A stretch of 64,000 bases of DNA from Pedobacter jejuensis (lineage in GTDB: Bacteria > Bacteroidota > Bacteroidia > Sphingobacteriales > Sphingobacteriaceae). The notes beneath the pieces are model-generated. The model saw only the letters and a program-made list of their open reading frames with translations, ran no database searches and was not told where the DNA came from. Shown piece after piece: positions 1 through 7,862 of the stretch. Position 1 is the first letter of the stretch; every line of letters begins with the position of its first letter. The stretch covers positions 186,001-250,000 of the forward strand of contig NZ_RBEE01000002.1 in the NCBI RefSeq assembly GCF_003725795.1. Reading direction: 5' to 3'. A program made the translations under genes and the position numbers.

Positions 1-574
1 CAGCCCTCATCTTTAAAGGTGAAACACCATCCAAACTTTCAATATCAACAACCGGTGGTAAATCTCCTTTTTCGATATTAACAACCTGAAGAAAAAACTT
101 AGCCTGGGCTTTACCATCACGTTTTGGTCTGAAGAAATGGTAAGCTCCACAAATAATACCTACTTTCGGTGCTTCACGCCAGTTACGCTGAAAGTAAGGG
201 TCGACTTGTAAAATACCTTCTGTTGCTTTGATAAATGCGAAGCGAATGCTAACATCATCATCTTTCATCGATTTTACTTTCTGCCAGTTAATCTTGCCCT
301 GATAATAAGACACATCAATTCCGTGGATTGAATAATTCTTTGGGATTTTGATATTAAAGCTTTCGTAGGTTCTATAATTAGGGTCTTGCCCCCAATCTTT
401 TATCCATCTCCAGGTTCCAACAAAACCTTTTACAATATAACCGTAATAAAATGGAGATAATAAAATCAACAGCAAACCAGCAATAGCAACCTTCCATTGT
501 GTAGAAATTGGTTTGGATTTCTTCTTCTTCGGTGCCGTTTTTCGTACTACAGGTTTTCTTTTTATTGGAGGCAT
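1..574 (-). CDS. GH25 family muramidase (lysozyme), 3' part missing
   Basis: This reading frame starts at an ATG at 574 and runs off the left edge, so 191 residues are visible. It has a basic Lys-rich N-terminus (1-26), one membrane segment (about 27-48), then a GH25 fold. The family hydrolyses the beta-1,4 bond between MurNAc and GlcNAc in peptidoglycan. Visible family motifs are GIDVSYYQG (85-93), FAFIKATEG (112-120), GAYHFF (143-148) and PPVVDIE (173-179), which carry the expected acidic active-site residues. The membrane segment suggests an enzyme anchored in the inner membrane and facing the periplasm. It is divergent from the MFS gene, with 129 bp between. The family call is firm. The remaining C-terminus and any extra domain cannot be seen. 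Confidence 0.9.
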   Translation of the reverse strand, partial: MPPIKRKPVVRKTAPKKKKSKPISTQWKVAIAGLLLILLSPFYYGYIVKGFVGTWRWIKDWGQDPNYRTYESFNIKIPKNYSIHGIDVSYYQGKINWQKVKSMKDDDVSIRFAFIKATEGILQVDPYFQRNWREAPKVGIICGAYHFFRPKRDGKAQAKFFLQVVNIEKGDLPPVVDIESLDGVSPLKMRA

Positions 575-703
575 TCGCTTTAATTCGACTACAAATTTGA
601 TAAAAATATTGAATGTTTAATCGTCCAAAATAATTAGTTTTTATACATGCAAAAGCTAATTATTTATTTAGGTTTTTGGTAATTTCGCCAAGCAAATAAA
701 TAT

Positions 704-1930
704 ATGTTCAAGCTGGTTTACAATACCTATAAAACTTCTTTTAGTGGATTAAGCAGAGAAACCTGGCTTTTGAGTATTGTAATGATGTTTAATCGGTGCG
801 GTAGCATGGCTGTTCCTTTTATGGGCTTGTATGTTACGCAAAGCTTGCACCGCTCCGAAATGGATGCTGGTTTAATCATCACATTGTTTGGTGTTGGCTC
901 TATTTTGGGTTCTGCCACAGGCGGAAAGTTAACAGATATTATTGGTTTCCGACCGGTTCAAATATTTTCATCTATAATTGGCGGCTTACTTTTCATTTTA
1001 TTTTCTGCTATAACTACCTTTTCTACTTTATGCATTTTAGCAGTGGTAATCAGCTTTTTTTCAGAAGCATTTCGACCTGCAAATTTTACTGCGGTGGCCC
1101 ATTATGCAGCGGCTGATACCATTACGCGTTCTTACTCCTTAAATAGGCTGGCGGTAAATATAGGCTGGTCGGTTGGTATAAGCTTAGCCGGAATAATAGC
1201 ATCTATCAATTATAAACTATTATTTATTGTAGAAGGCGGTGTTAGTATTATAGTTGGTTTATTAATTCTATCCTTCTTGCCAAAAGTTAAAAATTTTATA
1301 AAGCAGGCAAAAGAAAATGCTAATAAGCTAACGATTTTAAAGCCCTGGCAAGATCCTTTTTATGTTAAATTCATTTTACTAACAACCATATTTATAACCT
1401 GTGCTTTTTTAATGTTTAGGGTTGTTCCGGTATTTTTTAAAGAGCAATGGCATATAGATGAATTTGCAATTGGTATTATTATTGGCCTAAACGGAGGCAT
1501 CATTGCACTTTTTGAAATGATTATGATAAATAAAATTGAGCACAAACGTTCACCGCTTTATTTTATCATTATCGGTTCTATTCTTTTCGCTGTTTCTTAC
1601 TTAATTTTAAGTGCCCCGGTAAGTTTTCATCTGGCTGCAGCAATACTAACCATAATCATATTTACCGGTGGAGAAATGTTTGCCTTACCATTTATAAATA
1701 CAATTGTTATAAGCCGTAGCAACGAACATAACCGAGGCTTGTACGCTGCCGGATATACGCTAAGCTGGTCTTTTGCACAAGTTATCGGACCGTTTGCAGG
1801 TTTTTTTATCGCCAAACACTTCGGCTACAATTGGCTTTGGTTTGGTTTAGCCTGTATGCTTGTTTTATGTGCATACGGATTCAGCATCATGAATGGCAAA
1901 AAGCAAGCATCAGTTCTGCAGGCTAACTAA
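704..1930 (+). CDS. MFS transporter, drug-efflux type
   Basis: The 408-residue hydrophobic protein has about twelve predicted membrane helices and the MFS motif A between helices 2 and 3 (GGKLTDIIGFRP, residues 73-84). Such carriers are proton-driven inner-membrane antiporters, often for drugs or metabolites; the substrate cannot be read from the sequence. The length is normal for the family. The ATG at 704 is the first in-frame start and the protein begins in a plausible cytoplasmic N-terminus. It ends only 6 bp before the stop of the convergent GH43 gene, so there is no room for a separate terminator. A role in sugar uptake is possible but nothing shows it. Confidence 0.85.
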   Translation: MFKLVYNTYKTSFSGLSRETWLLSIVMMFNRCGSMAVPFMGLYVTQSLHRSEMDAGLIITLFGVGSILGSATGGKLTDIIGFRPVQIFSSIIGGLLFILFSAITTFSTLCILAVVISFFSEAFRPANFTAVAHYAAADTITRSYSLNRLAVNIGWSVGISLAGIIASINYKLLFIVEGGVSIIVGLLILSFLPKVKNFIKQAKENANKLTILKPWQDPFYVKFILLTTIFITCAFLMFRVVPVFFKEQWHIDEFAIGIIIGLNGGIIALFEMIMINKIEHKRSPLYFIIIGSILFAVSYLILSAPVSFHLAAAILTIIIFTGGEMFALPFINTIVISRSNEHNRGLYAAGYTLSWSFAQVIGPFAGFFIAKHFGYNWLWFGLACMLVLCAYGFSIMNGKKQASVLQAN

Positions 1931-1936
1931 ATTCAT

Positions 1937-2917
1937 TTATTTAACTTTTTGAGCTTTTACACCTTCTTTTGTAATTTTTACAGGAAGAATGTTTCCCTGA
2001 GCATCAAAATTCATTTCTTCAATACAGGTTTCTCTGTGGTTTCCATTTGTGTCGCCTAATGGGCGACGATGATAAATAATATAATATTTATTTTTTTTCT
2101 GATTGATAATTATCGAATGATGCCCCGCTCCTGTTGCCATAGTTGGATCTTGTTTCAATATTTTATCTACCCTTTTAAAAGGTCCGAATGGAGAATCGCC
2201 AACGGCATAAGCTACAGAATAATCAGGACCAGTCCAGCCGCCTTCACTCCACATGAAGTAATATTTTCCGTTTCTTATAAACATGTACGGACCTTCCACA
2301 TATTTATCTGGCGTTATTTCTTTAAATATTGTTCCATCATCAAATGGATCGAAACCCGTAAAATCTTTGTTCAGTTTAGCAATGTTGCAATGACGCCATC
2401 CGCCATAAATTAAATAATACTGCCCATCCTTATCTTTAAACACAAACTGATCTATCGGTTGTGCACCATTGTGAAATTTATCAACCAATGGCTTTCCTAA
2501 ATGATCTTTAAAAGGACCTTCAGGCTTATCAGAAACTGCAACACCAATTCCACCGACCTCATTATCGCTTTGAATGTCATTTGCGCCAAAGAACAGATAA
2601 TATTTTTTATCTTTTTCTACAATTGCCGGAGCCCACATGGCTTTATTTGCCCATTTAATTGCTGCAGTATCCAATATATGTTCATGCTTTTTCCAATTGG
2701 TTAAATCATCAGATGAGAAGGCATCAAGAAAAACCTGCTCTTTATACTTTGCTGAATACGTTGGATAAATCCAATATTTGTTATTGAAAACCGCAGCTTC
2801 CGGGTCTGCGTACCAACCCGGAAATAACGGGTTTCCAGACTGATTAATCGTTTTAGTACTTTGAGCAAAAGAAGTGATTCCAGCAAAAAGTAAAAGTGAA
2901 GAGATGATGTATTTCAT
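1937..2917 (-). CDS. GH43 family glycoside hydrolase, secreted
   Basis: The protein has 326 residues with a signal peptide (about 1-19, cleavage after SFA-Q) followed by a five-bladed beta-propeller GH43 domain. The three expected acidic residues can be placed: D38 in GWYADPE (base), D156 in PIDQF (pKa modulator) and E208 in YVEGP (acid). Family members are arabinofuranosidases, arabinanases, xylosidases or galactosidases, and the substrate here is undecided. There is no C-terminal beta-sandwich module. It stands alone, not beside other sugar genes, between convergent MFS and co-directional HxlR. It is probably periplasmic. Confidence 0.88.
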   Translation of the reverse strand: MKYIISSLLLFAGITSFAQSTKTINQSGNPLFPGWYADPEAAVFNNKYWIYPTYSAKYKEQVFLDAFSSDDLTNWKKHEHILDTAAIKWANKAMWAPAIVEKDKKYYLFFGANDIQSDNEVGGIGVAVSDKPEGPFKDHLGKPLVDKFHNGAQPIDQFVFKDKDGQYYLIYGGWRHCNIAKLNKDFTGFDPFDDGTIFKEITPDKYVEGPYMFIRNGKYYFMWSEGGWTGPDYSVAYAVGDSPFGPFKRVDKILKQDPTMATGAGHHSIIINQKKNKYYIIYHRRPLGDTNGNHRETCIEEMNFDAQGNILPVKITKEGVKAQKVK

Positions 2918-3061
2918 GGGTACAATGTATAAAAAAATATGAAGTTAAGAAACTTCGTTGTCATAGTTTTTAAAAGCAGGTTAAGTAGTAGCATGATTAA
3001 CCATTATAGAAAATGCTATAGATTATGGATGTAATGCCTCACTTATTGCAAAATCCCGTAT

Positions 3062-3403
3062 TTAATTTCCAACAACTTCTTTACGAAAATGAATGCCCCA
3101 ATCTAGAAGTTCATCTAATAACTTCTTGGTTGACATACCCAAAGGTGTTAGCGAATACTCAACAGTTACGGGCATACTATCAAATAAAGTACGCGTAATT
3201 ATCTTATTCACTTCCAACGACTTTAATTCTTGCGATAACATTTTCGGAGAAATATCCGCAATATCTCTCTGAATTTCGCCAAAACGTTTGCGCCCATAGG
3301 TTAAAGAAATTATAATTGGAATGCGCCATTTGCCTTGTATAACTTCCAATGCATCTCTTGATGCCATTAATTTGAACTGGCATACTGGTTCTCTATGTTC
3401 CAT
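3062..3403 (-). CDS. HxlR family winged-helix transcriptional regulator
   Basis: This 113-residue protein is a single winged-helix domain of the HxlR type, with the conserved N-terminal Cys (C8), a GKWRIPIIISL segment and the recognition region ISPKMLSQELKSLE. Some HxlR proteins sense electrophiles or oxidants through the N-terminal Cys. It is transcribed divergently from the isochorismatase-fold and pirin genes. The 122-bp gap contains a perfect 14-bp palindrome (3435-3448), so it probably regulates itself and that pair. The effector is unknown. Confidence 0.9.
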   Translation of the reverse strand: MEHREPVCQFKLMASRDALEVIQGKWRIPIIISLTYGRKRFGEIQRDIADISPKMLSQELKSLEVNKIITRTLFDSMPVTVEYSLTPLGMSTKKLLDELLDWGIHFRKEVVGN

Positions 3404-3434
3404 ATCTATTTGATTTCCAAATTACTTACTTCAA

Positions 3435-3458
3435 GGTAACTAGTTACCAATAGGTAAC
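3435..3458. promoter_or_regulatory. Probable HxlR operator
   Basis: A perfect 14-bp palindrome, GGTAACTAGTTACC, lies at 3435-3448. An extra half-site, GGTAAC, follows at 3453-3458. It sits in the divergent gap between the HxlR gene and the isochorismatase-fold gene, upstream of the rightward -7 box. Binding by HxlR is inferred from position and symmetry. Confidence 0.6.
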
Positions 3459-3485
3459 AACTATACTTAAGGTAGTAAATGTAGT

Positions 3486-3493
3486 TACTTTTG
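3486..3493 (+). promoter_or_regulatory. Bacteroidota-type -7 box for the isochorismatase-fold gene
   Basis: TACTTTTG matches the TAnnTTTG -7 element used by the Bacteroidota primary sigma factor. It lies 32 bp before the ATG at 3526. A clear -33 TTTG is not visible, which would fit a promoter controlled by a regulator. Confidence 0.45.
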
Positions 3494-3525
3494 TTTCATT
3501 ATTAACAATTAGAATTAAAAAAATA

Positions 3526-4200
3526 ATGAATAAGAAAGTTCTTCAAATCGCGATGCTACTAATGGCAATAGGTATTTCAAGTAAAGTTTATTCACAAAAC
3601 AACTCAAAGAAAATGGAACAATTTACACCACAAAATTCTGCTATCTTATTGGTAGACCACCAAACCTCTACAATGGATTGGATTTATAGTCAAGACAAAA
3701 AAAATGTAGAGAATAACCTGCGAATGCTGGCAAGAGTTGGCGCAGAAGTTAATGTGCCTTTGCTAATTACAACGACTATGGAAGAGCAAATTGGCCTAAC
3801 TTGGGATGGCATACAACAAGCCGCACCTAAACAATTTGCAAACAGAATTAAAAGAGGCGGAACTTTAAACTGTTTTATAGATCAAAATTTTAAAACAGCA
3901 GTTAAAAACCTAAACAAGAAAAACCTGATTATTTGTGGGTTAACAACAGATATATGTTTGTTGCACACTGTAACATCTGCCCTAGAATTAGGCTATAATG
4001 TTATTGTAGTTGCCGATGCAAGCGGAAGTATGAGTAAACTGGCTGACGAAACTTCTTTCGATTATTTTAGACAAATTGGTGCAAAAGTATTATCAGCAAA
4101 TGCAACTGTTACAGAACTGTTCCAAGATTTTAGCACAGCAGATGGACAAAAAGTTATGCAAATTAACTTGCAGGAAGTGGTTTCTAAATTAGGAAAATAG
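3526..4200 (+). CDS. Isochorismatase-fold cysteine hydrolase, exported
   Basis: The 224-residue protein has an N-terminal signal peptide (about 1-23) and an isochorismatase-like domain. The predicted catalytic residues are D44 in LLVDHQ and C144 in GLTTDICLLHT, the usual Asp and Cys of the cysteine hydrolase superfamily. Members hydrolyse amides or vinyl ethers; the closest relatives are often annotated as hydrolases near stress genes. An exported version is less common than the cytosolic form. It is followed 76 bp later by a pirin gene on the same strand and is divergent from HxlR, which suggests a small regulated unit responding to a reactive compound. The substrate is unknown. Confidence 0.85.
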   Translation: MNKKVLQIAMLLMAIGISSKVYSQNNSKKMEQFTPQNSAILLVDHQTSTMDWIYSQDKKNVENNLRMLARVGAEVNVPLLITTTMEEQIGLTWDGIQQAAPKQFANRIKRGGTLNCFIDQNFKTAVKNLNKKNLIICGLTTDICLLHTVTSALELGYNVIVVADASGSMSKLADETSFDYFRQIGAKVLSANATVTELFQDFSTADGQKVMQINLQEVVSKLGK

Positions 4201-4276
4201 AGCAATTTCATATGAATTTCAAAACAGTCTTGTTATAAAAGCAAGGCTGTTTTGTCTTAAAATAAAATTTGAAGAC

Positions 4277-5011
4277 ATGATACAAATAATAGATAAATCA
4301 GCACAGTTTAATACAACTATTTTCAATGGTAATTTTGTTGTTAACAAGCCTGTTGCCAATGGTTTTTCACAAACGATATCACCTTATTCGAGCTTGTTTT
4401 ACTGGAGCCATGCTGTTGCAACCAACGATTGCGAATTTGGTTTGCATCCACACGAAGGATTTGAAATAATGACCTTTATTTTAGAGGGAAAAGTTAGCCA
4501 CTTTGATACTGCCTCAAAAGTTTGGACACCTTTACAAACAGGCGATTTTCAAATTATCCAATCTAATAGTGGAATTCAACATCAAGAAAGAATTGCAAAA
4601 GGCACCAGAAGTTTTCAAATTTGGTTTGACCCAAATTTCTATAAAGCCATTAAAGAAAATCCTGCTTATTTGGATTATCACAGCGAACATTTTCCAACCG
4701 CAGTTGAAAATGGTGTTGATACCATAACGTATATTGGCCAACAAAGTAAAGCAGTTTCAATAACTCCAAATTTGACCATCAAGAAATTAACATTTGCCAG
4801 CACAACCAAAATCAGCTTGCCATTAGATGAAACTTCTAGTTACACATTTTATGTTCTAGATGGTACTGGATTAGTTAATAAACAACGAGTTAAAAAAGAT
4901 GATGCCATAAGAATTTCTAACACACAGCAACTTGAGATAGATTTTGTAGGGCAACTTTTTTATATACAAACGCCTACTGTGCTCAACTATAGCCCAATCT
5001 GGACAGCATAG
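4277..5011 (+). CDS. Pirin family protein
   Basis: The 244-residue protein is a two-domain cupin of the pirin family. The metal ligands match the known set: H57 and H59 in LHPHEGFE, H102 and E104 in IQHQE. Bacterial pirins bind iron or other metals and some oxidise quercetin; others act as redox sensors. It follows the isochorismatase-fold gene and probably shares its transcript. A hairpin terminator (5073-5098) follows. The family call is firm. The reaction is not known. Confidence 0.9.
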   Translation: MIQIIDKSAQFNTTIFNGNFVVNKPVANGFSQTISPYSSLFYWSHAVATNDCEFGLHPHEGFEIMTFILEGKVSHFDTASKVWTPLQTGDFQIIQSNSGIQHQERIAKGTRSFQIWFDPNFYKAIKENPAYLDYHSEHFPTAVENGVDTITYIGQQSKAVSITPNLTIKKLTFASTTKISLPLDETSSYTFYVLDGTGLVNKQRVKKDDAIRISNTQQLEIDFVGQLFYIQTPTVLNYSPIWTA

Positions 5012-5072
5012 GTGAAAAGGGCTATAGCGAATTGTAAAGAGCTATAGCATAACACCGCTCAATTTTAATAAA

Positions 5073-5098
5073 AAATCCCGGCTAAATAGCCAGGATTT
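5073..5098. terminator. Bidirectional hairpin between pirin and M20 genes
   Basis: The sequence forms AAATCC/GGATTT and GGCTA/TAGCC pairs with one internal mismatch. A runs on the left give a U-tract for leftward transcripts, while the right side is only moderately T-rich. It lies between two convergent genes. Confidence 0.55.
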
Positions 5099-5126
5099 AA
5101 TGATAAGAATAATGTGCTGATCAGAA

Positions 5127-6497
5127 TTATTTACTTAACTCTGCGTAGTATTTATGAAATAGAGGCAGTGTTTCAATACCTTTATAATAGTTGTAGATAT
5201 CATATTTCTCATTTGGTGAATGCAATGCATCACTATCTAAACCAAACCCAAAAAGTACTGATTTAATCCCCAAAACATCTTCAAATAAAGCAACAATAGG
5301 GATACTACCACCGCCCCGAGTTGGGATTGCTTTTTTACCAAAACTATCTTCTATAGCTTTTTCAGCGGCTTTGTAGGCAACGCTATCTGTTGGAGTAACT
5401 ACCGGCTCGCCTCCATGATGCGGCGTAACTTTTACTTTTACATTTTTAGGTGCAATACTTTCGAAGTGCTTTGTAAAAATTTCAGCGATTTCTTCTGAGC
5501 TTTGATTTGGAACCAAGCGCATAGATATTTTCGCATTGGCTTTGCTTGGTAAAACCGTTTTTGCACCTTCACCAATGTAACCACTCCAAATCCCATTCAC
5601 TTCTAGAGTTGGGCGTGTGCCAGTACGCTCTAATGTAGAATAACCTTTTTCGCCCCAAACTTCTTCAATATCTAAATCCGTTTTGTATTCATTTTCATCG
5701 TAAGGCGCCGAATTTAATGCGGTTTTTTCTTCATCCGTTAATTCAACAACCTTATCGTAAAATGCAGGAATAGTAATGTGGTTATTTTCATCGTGAAGGG
5801 AAGCAATCATTTTGCAAAGAATTGTAGCCGGATTTGCTACTGCACCACCATAAACACCAGAGTGTAAATCGCGGTTAGGACCAACAACCTCTACTTCCAT
5901 GTAAGCTAAACCACGTAAACCCGTTTCTATTGATGGGTTTTCCATGCTAATCATCGATGTATCAGAAATCAAAACAACATCAGCTTTCAAACGTTCGGCA
6001 TTTGCCTTTACAAAAATACCAAGATTTGCAGAACCAACTTCCTCCTCACCTTCTATCATAAACTTTACGTTACAAGCTAAAGTATTTGTCTCCATCATTA
6101 GGTCAAATGCTTTAACATGCATATAAAACTGGCCTTTATCGTCGCATGCGCCTCGAGCATAGATTTTACCATCGCGAACAGTTGGTTCAAAAGGTGGTGT
6201 ATGCCAAAGTTCTAAGGGGTCGGCAGGTTGTACATCGTAATGGCCATAAATTAAAACAGTTGGCAAAGATGCATCGATAATTTTTTCGCCATAAACAATT
6301 GGATATCCTGCAGTTTCGCAGATTTCAACTTTATCAGCGCCAGCATCTTTTAATTTCTGTGCTACATAATCAGCCGTTTTTAGCACATCAGCCTTATATT
6401 TTGGGTCGGCACTTACCGATGGAAAACGTAATAACTCAAACAACTCATCTAAAAAACGTTGCTTGTGTGTTTCTACATAATTTTTAATCTCTTGCAT
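5127..6497 (-). CDS. M20 family dipeptidase
   Basis: The 456-residue protein belongs to the M20/M25/M40 metallopeptidases, of the carnosinase-like dipeptidase type. Zinc-site motifs are visible: GHYDVQP with H86 and D88, GACDDKG with D119/D120, and EGEEEVGS at 149-156 with the catalytic Glu. A lid or dimerisation domain lies at about 190-340 and a final metal His sits in DALHSPNE near the C-terminus. There is no signal peptide, so it is cytoplasmic. It would cleave dipeptides, including beta-Ala or D-amino acid forms; the exact preference is unknown. It is convergent with pirin and divergent from the SGNH gene. Confidence 0.9.
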   Translation of the reverse strand: MQEIKNYVETHKQRFLDELFELLRFPSVSADPKYKADVLKTADYVAQKLKDAGADKVEICETAGYPIVYGEKIIDASLPTVLIYGHYDVQPADPLELWHTPPFEPTVRDGKIYARGACDDKGQFYMHVKAFDLMMETNTLACNVKFMIEGEEEVGSANLGIFVKANAERLKADVVLISDTSMISMENPSIETGLRGLAYMEVEVVGPNRDLHSGVYGGAVANPATILCKMIASLHDENNHITIPAFYDKVVELTDEEKTALNSAPYDENEYKTDLDIEEVWGEKGYSTLERTGTRPTLEVNGIWSGYIGEGAKTVLPSKANAKISMRLVPNQSSEEIAEIFTKHFESIAPKNVKVKVTPHHGGEPVVTPTDSVAYKAAEKAIEDSFGKKAIPTRGGGSIPIVALFEDVLGIKSVLFGFGLDSDALHSPNEKYDIYNYYKGIETLPLFHKYYAELSK

Positions 6498-6754
6498 AAC
6501 AAAATGAATTTGGGCAAATATATGATTTTAGTGTAAAAGCCTTCAAAATTAGATTTAGAAATGAAACTTTTAACAAGCACCACAACGCTAAAATTTTAGT
6601 ATAAATAACACTACACGTTGTACGCTTTGTGATTATATAATGATGTTGTAAATTATTTATAGTTATTTAAATATGCAATCATTTTATTTCGATTTTTTAT
6701 TAAATTGCGCCTTTTAAAAATCACACTAGAAACCTCAAAACAAGAAAGTTATCA

Positions 6755-7726
6755 ATGAAATTAAGCGCAATTGTTTCGCATATTATGCTGCTATTTTCAT
6801 TTTTAACTCCAATAATAGTTTCGGCTCAAACTAACGTAAAAATTAGTTGTCCTGAAGCGGCCCAGTATTATGCTAAAGATAGCATCAACATTGTAACTTT
6901 CGGGGCAAGTACGGTAGAAGGCGTTAAAGGACTTGGTTTTCAAACCATGCTCGAAAATAATTTTTCAAATTGCTATTCTGGTAAGGTTATAAACATTACA
7001 AATCAAGGCATTGGTGGGCAAACCACCATGCAAGGTTTGCTAAGAATTGATAAAGCAATTAGAGACCGTACAGGGTTTATTGTAATATCTATGGGGATTA
7101 ATGATGCCCTTGCAATTGCCAACGGACGTGGAAGTGTTGCCGAAACAACGGCAAACATGCGTTTGTTAATTACTACCAGCTTAAAACAAAATCTGGTGCC
7201 AATTTTATGCACACTTCAAAATGTTGATGATAGAACTACCCCGGCGCTAGTACAGGTAAACACAAACATCAGAAATATAAATGCGGCCTATCGCCGACTA
7301 GCAAGTGAGTTTAAAATTTATTTAGCTGACGTTAATGCAGCCATGCGCCGCGACTTTTCTTTATATCAAGATCCTTATCATCCAAATGCCAGAGGCTACA
7401 GGCTAATAAGTTATGTTATTTTTGATGCCGTTAATAAAGCTATATTCGACAAGTTTTTGCTTTTCGTAGTTACTCAGAACTATCCAAATCCGGCATCAAG
7501 TCAAACGTTTATAGACATTGTACTCCCAGAACCTGATAAGATAAATGTACAAATCTTTGATATGATGGGACTCTTGACAAGAACTGTAGTGAATGAATAT
7601 TTCAACACCGGCAAGCATACACTCGAAATTAATACAACTGCATTTGCGGCAGGAATTTACTTTTTTAAAATATCGTCTGATTCTGGTCAGTATAGTTCTG
7701 TTAAAAAGTTTATCGTGGCAAGGTAA
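6755..7726 (+). CDS. SGNH/GDSL hydrolase with type IX secretion sorting domain
   Basis: The 323-residue protein has a signal peptide (1-24) and an SGNH esterase domain. The four blocks are visible: S52 in FGAST, G88 in GIGGQ, N116 in GIND and D206/H209 in DPYHPN. From about 240 to the end it carries a T9SS type A sorting domain, seen as QNYPNPASS, IFDMMG and the final GIYFFKI...KKFIVAR pattern. The enzyme is therefore probably exported through the type IX system and attached to the cell surface or released. SGNH enzymes deacylate lipids or acetylated sugars. The substrate is not determined. It is alone, 257 bp from the divergent M20 gene; that gap shows only AT-rich DNA. Confidence 0.9.
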   Translation: MKLSAIVSHIMLLFSFLTPIIVSAQTNVKISCPEAAQYYAKDSINIVTFGASTVEGVKGLGFQTMLENNFSNCYSGKVINITNQGIGGQTTMQGLLRIDKAIRDRTGFIVISMGINDALAIANGRGSVAETTANMRLLITTSLKQNLVPILCTLQNVDDRTTPALVQVNTNIRNINAAYRRLASEFKIYLADVNAAMRRDFSLYQDPYHPNARGYRLISYVIFDAVNKAIFDKFLLFVVTQNYPNPASSQTFIDIVLPEPDKINVQIFDMMGLLTRTVVNEYFNTGKHTLEINTTAFAAGIYFFKISSDSGQYSSVKKFIVAR

Positions 7727-7862
7727 TCTGCGCTTACACCTATCTTCATATTTATGAGGATAGAATAATCTTCTAGACAAAAAAATCAACGTCTATTTAT
7801 CCACAAATTCAATAAAAAGCTTTGGAATTCCTATTTTTGAACCTCAAAAAACAGGAGCCGAT

